DNA from: CAWGJC01 sp965276665
GTDB taxonomy: Bacteria; Pseudomonadota; Alphaproteobacteria; Acetobacterales; Acetobacteraceae
Length of the DNA stretch: 64,000 bases
Reading direction: 5' to 3'
Assembly (NCBI GenBank): GCA_965276665.1
Contig: OZ255620.1
Coordinates: forward strand, 1,798,001 to 1,862,000
Shown here: positions 62,292-64,000 of the stretch, piece after piece
How positions within the stretch are numbered: position 1 is the stretch's first letter
How the letters are laid out: the number at the start of each line of letters is the position of its first letter
The notes under the pieces: model-generated
What the model was told of the DNA's origin: nothing
The model's input: only the letters and a program-made list of their open reading frames with translations
The model's database searches: none
Translations under genes and position numbers: made by a program

Positions 62292-62477
62292 ATGGAAGAG
62301 GATGAGCCAAGCCGGCCGCGCGCCAGGCTGACACCTTTGCCGATGGACGGAATGGGTGTGGCCGAACTCGAGGCTTATATCGCCGAGCTCGAGGCCGAGA
62401 CCGCCCGCGCCAAGGGGGCGATTGAGCGCAAGCAGGGGCATCGCAGCACCGCGGAGGCGTTCTTCCGCAAGTCGTGA
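62292..62477 (+). CDS. DUF1192 small coiled-coil protein
   Basis: This 61-residue protein has the DUF1192 pattern: an acidic start MEEDEPSRPRARLTPL, then GVAELEAYIAELEAETARAK, AIERKQGHRSTAEAFFRKS. It is a soluble helical protein of unknown role, found in many alphaproteobacteria. The ATG at 62292 gives normal family length; an upstream in-frame ATG at 62256 would add 12 unconserved residues. A hairpin follows. Confidence 0.88.
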   Translation: MEEDEPSRPRARLTPLPMDGMGVAELEAYIAELEAETARAKGAIERKQGHRSTAEAFFRKS

Positions 62478-62480
62478 GAA

Positions 62481-62508
62481 ACCCCGCCGGCAGATGCCGA
62501 CGGGGTTC
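62481..62508 (-). terminator. Hairpin between DUF1192 and hsp20
   Basis: AACCCCGCCGGC and GCCGACGGGGTT pair over 12 bp with one mismatch around AGAT. On the minus strand it is followed by TCTCAC and on the plus strand by CCTCC. It separates the converging DUF1192 and hsp20 genes. Confidence 0.6.
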
Positions 62509-62538
62509 CTCCGCTCGGGCCGGACGCCTGGAGCGGCG

Positions 62539-63024
62539 TCAGGCGGCCTTGGGCTCCGTCGCGGCGTCGTTCGCCACCAGGCGATCGGTCGGCTGCGCGG
62601 CCGAGGCCAAGCTGCCGATCTCGATGCGGCGGGGCTTCAGCGCCTCCGGGACCACGCGCTTGAGGCCGACATGCAGCAGCCCGTGCTGAAGGTCGGCGTC
62701 CTCGACCACGATATGGTCGGCAAGGGCGAAGCGGCGCTCGAACGCGCGGCCTGCGATGCCACGATGCAGCAGCTCGGCCTTCGGCGCATCGGCGGCGACG
62801 CGACCGGTCACGAACAGCGTGTTGTCCCTGACCGTCACGTCGAGATCGTTCGGGCCGAACCCGGCGACCGCCACGGTCAGGCGGTAGCTGTCCTCACCGG
62901 TTTTCTCGATGTTGTAGGGTGGATAGGACTGGGTCGCCGACGCTTCCTGCGCGGCATCCATCACCCGGGCGAGCCGGTCGAAGCCGATGGCGGTGCGAAA
63001 AAGCGGGGAAAAGTCGTACGTCAT
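62539..63024 (-). CDS. Hsp20 family small heat-shock protein (IbpA-like)
   Basis: This 161-residue class A small heat-shock protein holds unfolded proteins for DnaK/ClpB. The N-terminus MTYDFSPLFRTAIGFDRLAR and YPPYNIEKTGEDSYRLTVAV are typical of IbpA. The alpha-crystallin domain continues FGPNDLDVTVRDNTLFVTGR, LLHRGIAGRAFERRFALADH and VVEDADLQHGLLHVGLKRVV, with the C-terminal I-x-I as IEIGS. AGGAGGT precedes the ATG at 63024. That site is buried in a predicted ROSE-type hairpin. rpmE lies upstream on the same strand. Confidence 0.95.
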   Translation of the reverse strand: MTYDFSPLFRTAIGFDRLARVMDAAQEASATQSYPPYNIEKTGEDSYRLTVAVAGFGPNDLDVTVRDNTLFVTGRVAADAPKAELLHRGIAGRAFERRFALADHIVVEDADLQHGLLHVGLKRVVPEALKPRRIEIGSLASAAQPTDRLVANDAATEPKAA

Positions 63025-63028
63025 GCAT

Positions 63029-63108
63029 ACCTCCTGCAAGAGCAAGGTCAGTTCTCGGACCGCCCACCATTGAGCCGGTCCAGCGGTCGTCTCCAAAGCC
63101 CCGTTTGG
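63029..63108 (-). promoter_or_regulatory. ROSE-like RNA thermometer in the hsp20 leader
   Basis: Directly before the hsp20 ATG the leader can fold ACCTTGCTC against AGGAGGT (63048-63029, loop CTTGC). The strand TTGCT opposite AGGA with its G bulged is the hallmark of ROSE elements that repress small heat-shock genes in alphaproteobacteria until heat melts them. Two more hairpins lie upstream: GGACCG/CGGTCC (63081-63057) and CCAAA/TTTGG (63108-63093), as in known multi-hairpin ROSE leaders. Confidence 0.78.
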
Positions 63109-63135
63109 GCACTTCGGATACGCCAGAAGTAACAA

Positions 63136-63161
63136 CGCCGCCCTTGGGTTCAAGGGCGGCG
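63136..63161 (-). terminator. Terminator between rpmE and hsp20
   Basis: GCCGCCCTTG and CAAGGGCGGC form a 10-bp perfect stem with loop AACC, followed on the minus strand by GTTGTTACTTCT. It would end rpmE transcripts and isolate the hsp20 leader. Confidence 0.6.
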
Positions 63162-63184
63162 CCACGACGCTATCGCAAGAAAAA

Positions 63185-63412
63185 TCAGCCTCGCTTGCTG
63201 CCCAGCCCGGCGAAGCGCTTGTTGAACTTCGCGACCTGGCCGCCGGTGTCCATGATGCGCTGCTGCCCGGTCCAGGCCGGGTGGGATTTCGGGTCGATGT
63301 CGAGCCGCAGCGTCTCGCCCGGCTTGCCGTAGCAGGAGCGCGTGGTGAACTGCGTGCCGTCGGTCATCACGATGTTGATCTCGTGATACTCGGGGTGGAT
63401 ATCCGGTTTCAT
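63185..63412 (-). CDS. rpmE: 50S ribosomal protein L31
   Basis: This 75-residue L31 reads MKPDIHPEYHEINIVMTDGT, QFTTRSCYGKPGETLRLDID, PKSHPAWTGQQRIMDTGGQV, AKFNKRFAGLG. Only one Cys is present, so it is a zinc-independent (C-minus) form with the long C-terminal helix. The ATG at 63412 fits the family start. It lies 98 bases after the flavoprotein gene on the same strand. Confidence 0.97.
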   Translation of the reverse strand: MKPDIHPEYHEINIVMTDGTQFTTRSCYGKPGETLRLDIDPKSHPAWTGQQRIMDTGGQVAKFNKRFAGLGSKRG

Positions 63413-63510
63413 GTCTCTGCCGCCTCCGCTGCCCCGATGCCGACCGGGGCGAAGCCGCGCCGTATAGATAAAAGCCGGCATGTGTTCAAGCCGGTCACCA
63501 GGGCGGCGGG

Positions 63511-64000
63511 TTACGCGAGCATCGCGCGCTGGTATTGCGGCGGCAGCTCCACCTGCGCGCCGAGCGCGCGCGCGGCGCGCAGCGGCCAGGCCGGGTCGGC
63601 CAGCACCGCGCGCGCCAGCAGCACGATATCCGCCCGGCCATTGCCGACGATCTCGGCCGCCTGCGCCGGGTCGCGGATCAAGCCCACTGCGCCGGTCGCG
63701 ATCCCCGCCGCTTCCCGCACGCGCTCGGCGAACGGCACCTGATAGCCCGGGTGCAGCGAGGGAATCTGCTGCGCCGGGGACACGCCGCCGCTCGAGCAGT
63801 CGATCAGGTCGACATCGCCGCGCGCCTTCAGCAGGCGGCAGAGCGCCACCGTCTCGCCGATATCGAGGCCGCCCGGCACGTAATCGGCGCAGGAGAGCCG
63901 CACGAAGAGCGGCAGGTCGGACGGCCATTCGGCGCGCACCGCATCCACCACCTCCATCAGCATCCGAGACCGTCCGGCGAGATCGCCGCCATAGGCATCG
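63511..64000 (-). CDS. Old yellow enzyme-type NADH:flavin oxidoreductase (N-terminus outside window)
   Basis: The last 162 residues are visible and the frame runs off the right edge. DAYGGDLAGRSRMLMEVVDA matches the OYE landmark Y-G-G-x-x-x-x-R. It continues with LPLFVRLSCADYVPGGLDIG, KARGDVDLIDCSSGGVSPAQ and YQVPFAERVREAAGIATGAV, then the FMN-phosphate region NGRADIVLLARAVLADPAWP. This C-terminal half is closest to the YqjM/xenobiotic-reductase branch, which reduces activated C=C bonds with NAD(P)H. Substrate unknown. Confidence 0.9.
   Translation of the reverse strand, partial: DAYGGDLAGRSRMLMEVVDAVRAEWPSDLPLFVRLSCADYVPGGLDIGETVALCRLLKARGDVDLIDCSSGGVSPAQQIPSLHPGYQVPFAERVREAAGIATGAVGLIRDPAQAAEIVGNGRADIVLLARAVLADPAWPLRAARALGAQVELPPQYQRAMLA

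Overview
The window is a contiguous stretch of a GC-rich (roughly 68-70% by eye) chromosome from an alphaproteobacterium. Gene order and families (hrcA-grpE-dnaK-dnaJ next to rph-rdgB, a rimP-nusA-ylxR-infB-rbfA-truB-rpsO-pnp run, CarD beside a Suv3-type helicase, a DUF1013/TrcR regulator, DUF465 and DUF1192 small proteins, class A Hsp20 with a ROSE-like leader) point to Rhodospirillales, most likely Acetobacteraceae. The family-level placement is inference. Almost all of it is housekeeping chromosome. I saw no rRNA, tRNA, CRISPR, prophage or transposase gene.

Layout. 0-4 kb (minus): a partial PRC-barrel secreted protein, a GNAT acetyltransferase, then folE-apaG-hemC with overlapping ends. 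3.3-12.2 kb (plus): tsaD-rlmJ-gpsA-murJ-trpS and a large two-fold glycosyltransferase. 12-17.5 kb: nth, a DUF2244 membrane protein, an XRE regulator, lnt, a MarR regulator and an M17 aminopeptidase. 17.5-22.3 kb (plus): Suv3-like helicase, S4 RNA-binding protein, fdxA and a CarD with a long basic tail. 22.4-26.4 kb: an RTX-like beta-roll protein, a two-domain retropepsin-like protease and a nitronate monooxygenase-like flavoprotein with a cysteine cluster. 26.5-44.7 kb (minus): one long block, in transcription order hrcA-grpE-dnaK-dnaJ-dapB-metK-trmB, a terminator-like hairpin, then rimP-nusA-ylxR-infB-rbfA-truB-rpsO-pnp. It joins protein quality control, SAM and lysine supply, and the transcription/translation machinery. 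44.9-46.2 kb (plus): rph-rdgB.

The accessory part is 46.2-54.4 kb. An orphan soluble HisKA_2-type kinase and a 57-residue membrane peptide overlapping it are divergent from a DUF6502-DUF5666 lipoprotein pair. Two matching 17-bp palindromes lie in the shared promoter region. Next come a truncated LysR remnant beside DoxX, a Cys-rich unknown, and the ispH-thrB-rnhA group, in which a roughly 150-bp TA-flanked element supplies the thrB ribosome binding site. 54.4-59 kb (plus): a tandem glycine riboswitch ahead of gcvT-gcvH-gcvP. 59.3-64 kb: purE-purK, DUF465 proteins, trcR, a DUF1192 protein, hsp20 with an RNA thermometer, rpmE and a partial old-yellow-enzyme flavoprotein.

Three families of short non-coding repeats are scattered through the window. 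Families A and B are TA-flanked MITE-like elements whose ends coincide with stop or start codons of neighbouring genes. Family C is a long, GC-rich, nested inverted repeat found in intergenic gaps. Several genes begin with TTG or GTG, and trmB has no ATG, GTG or TTG near its conserved N-terminus.
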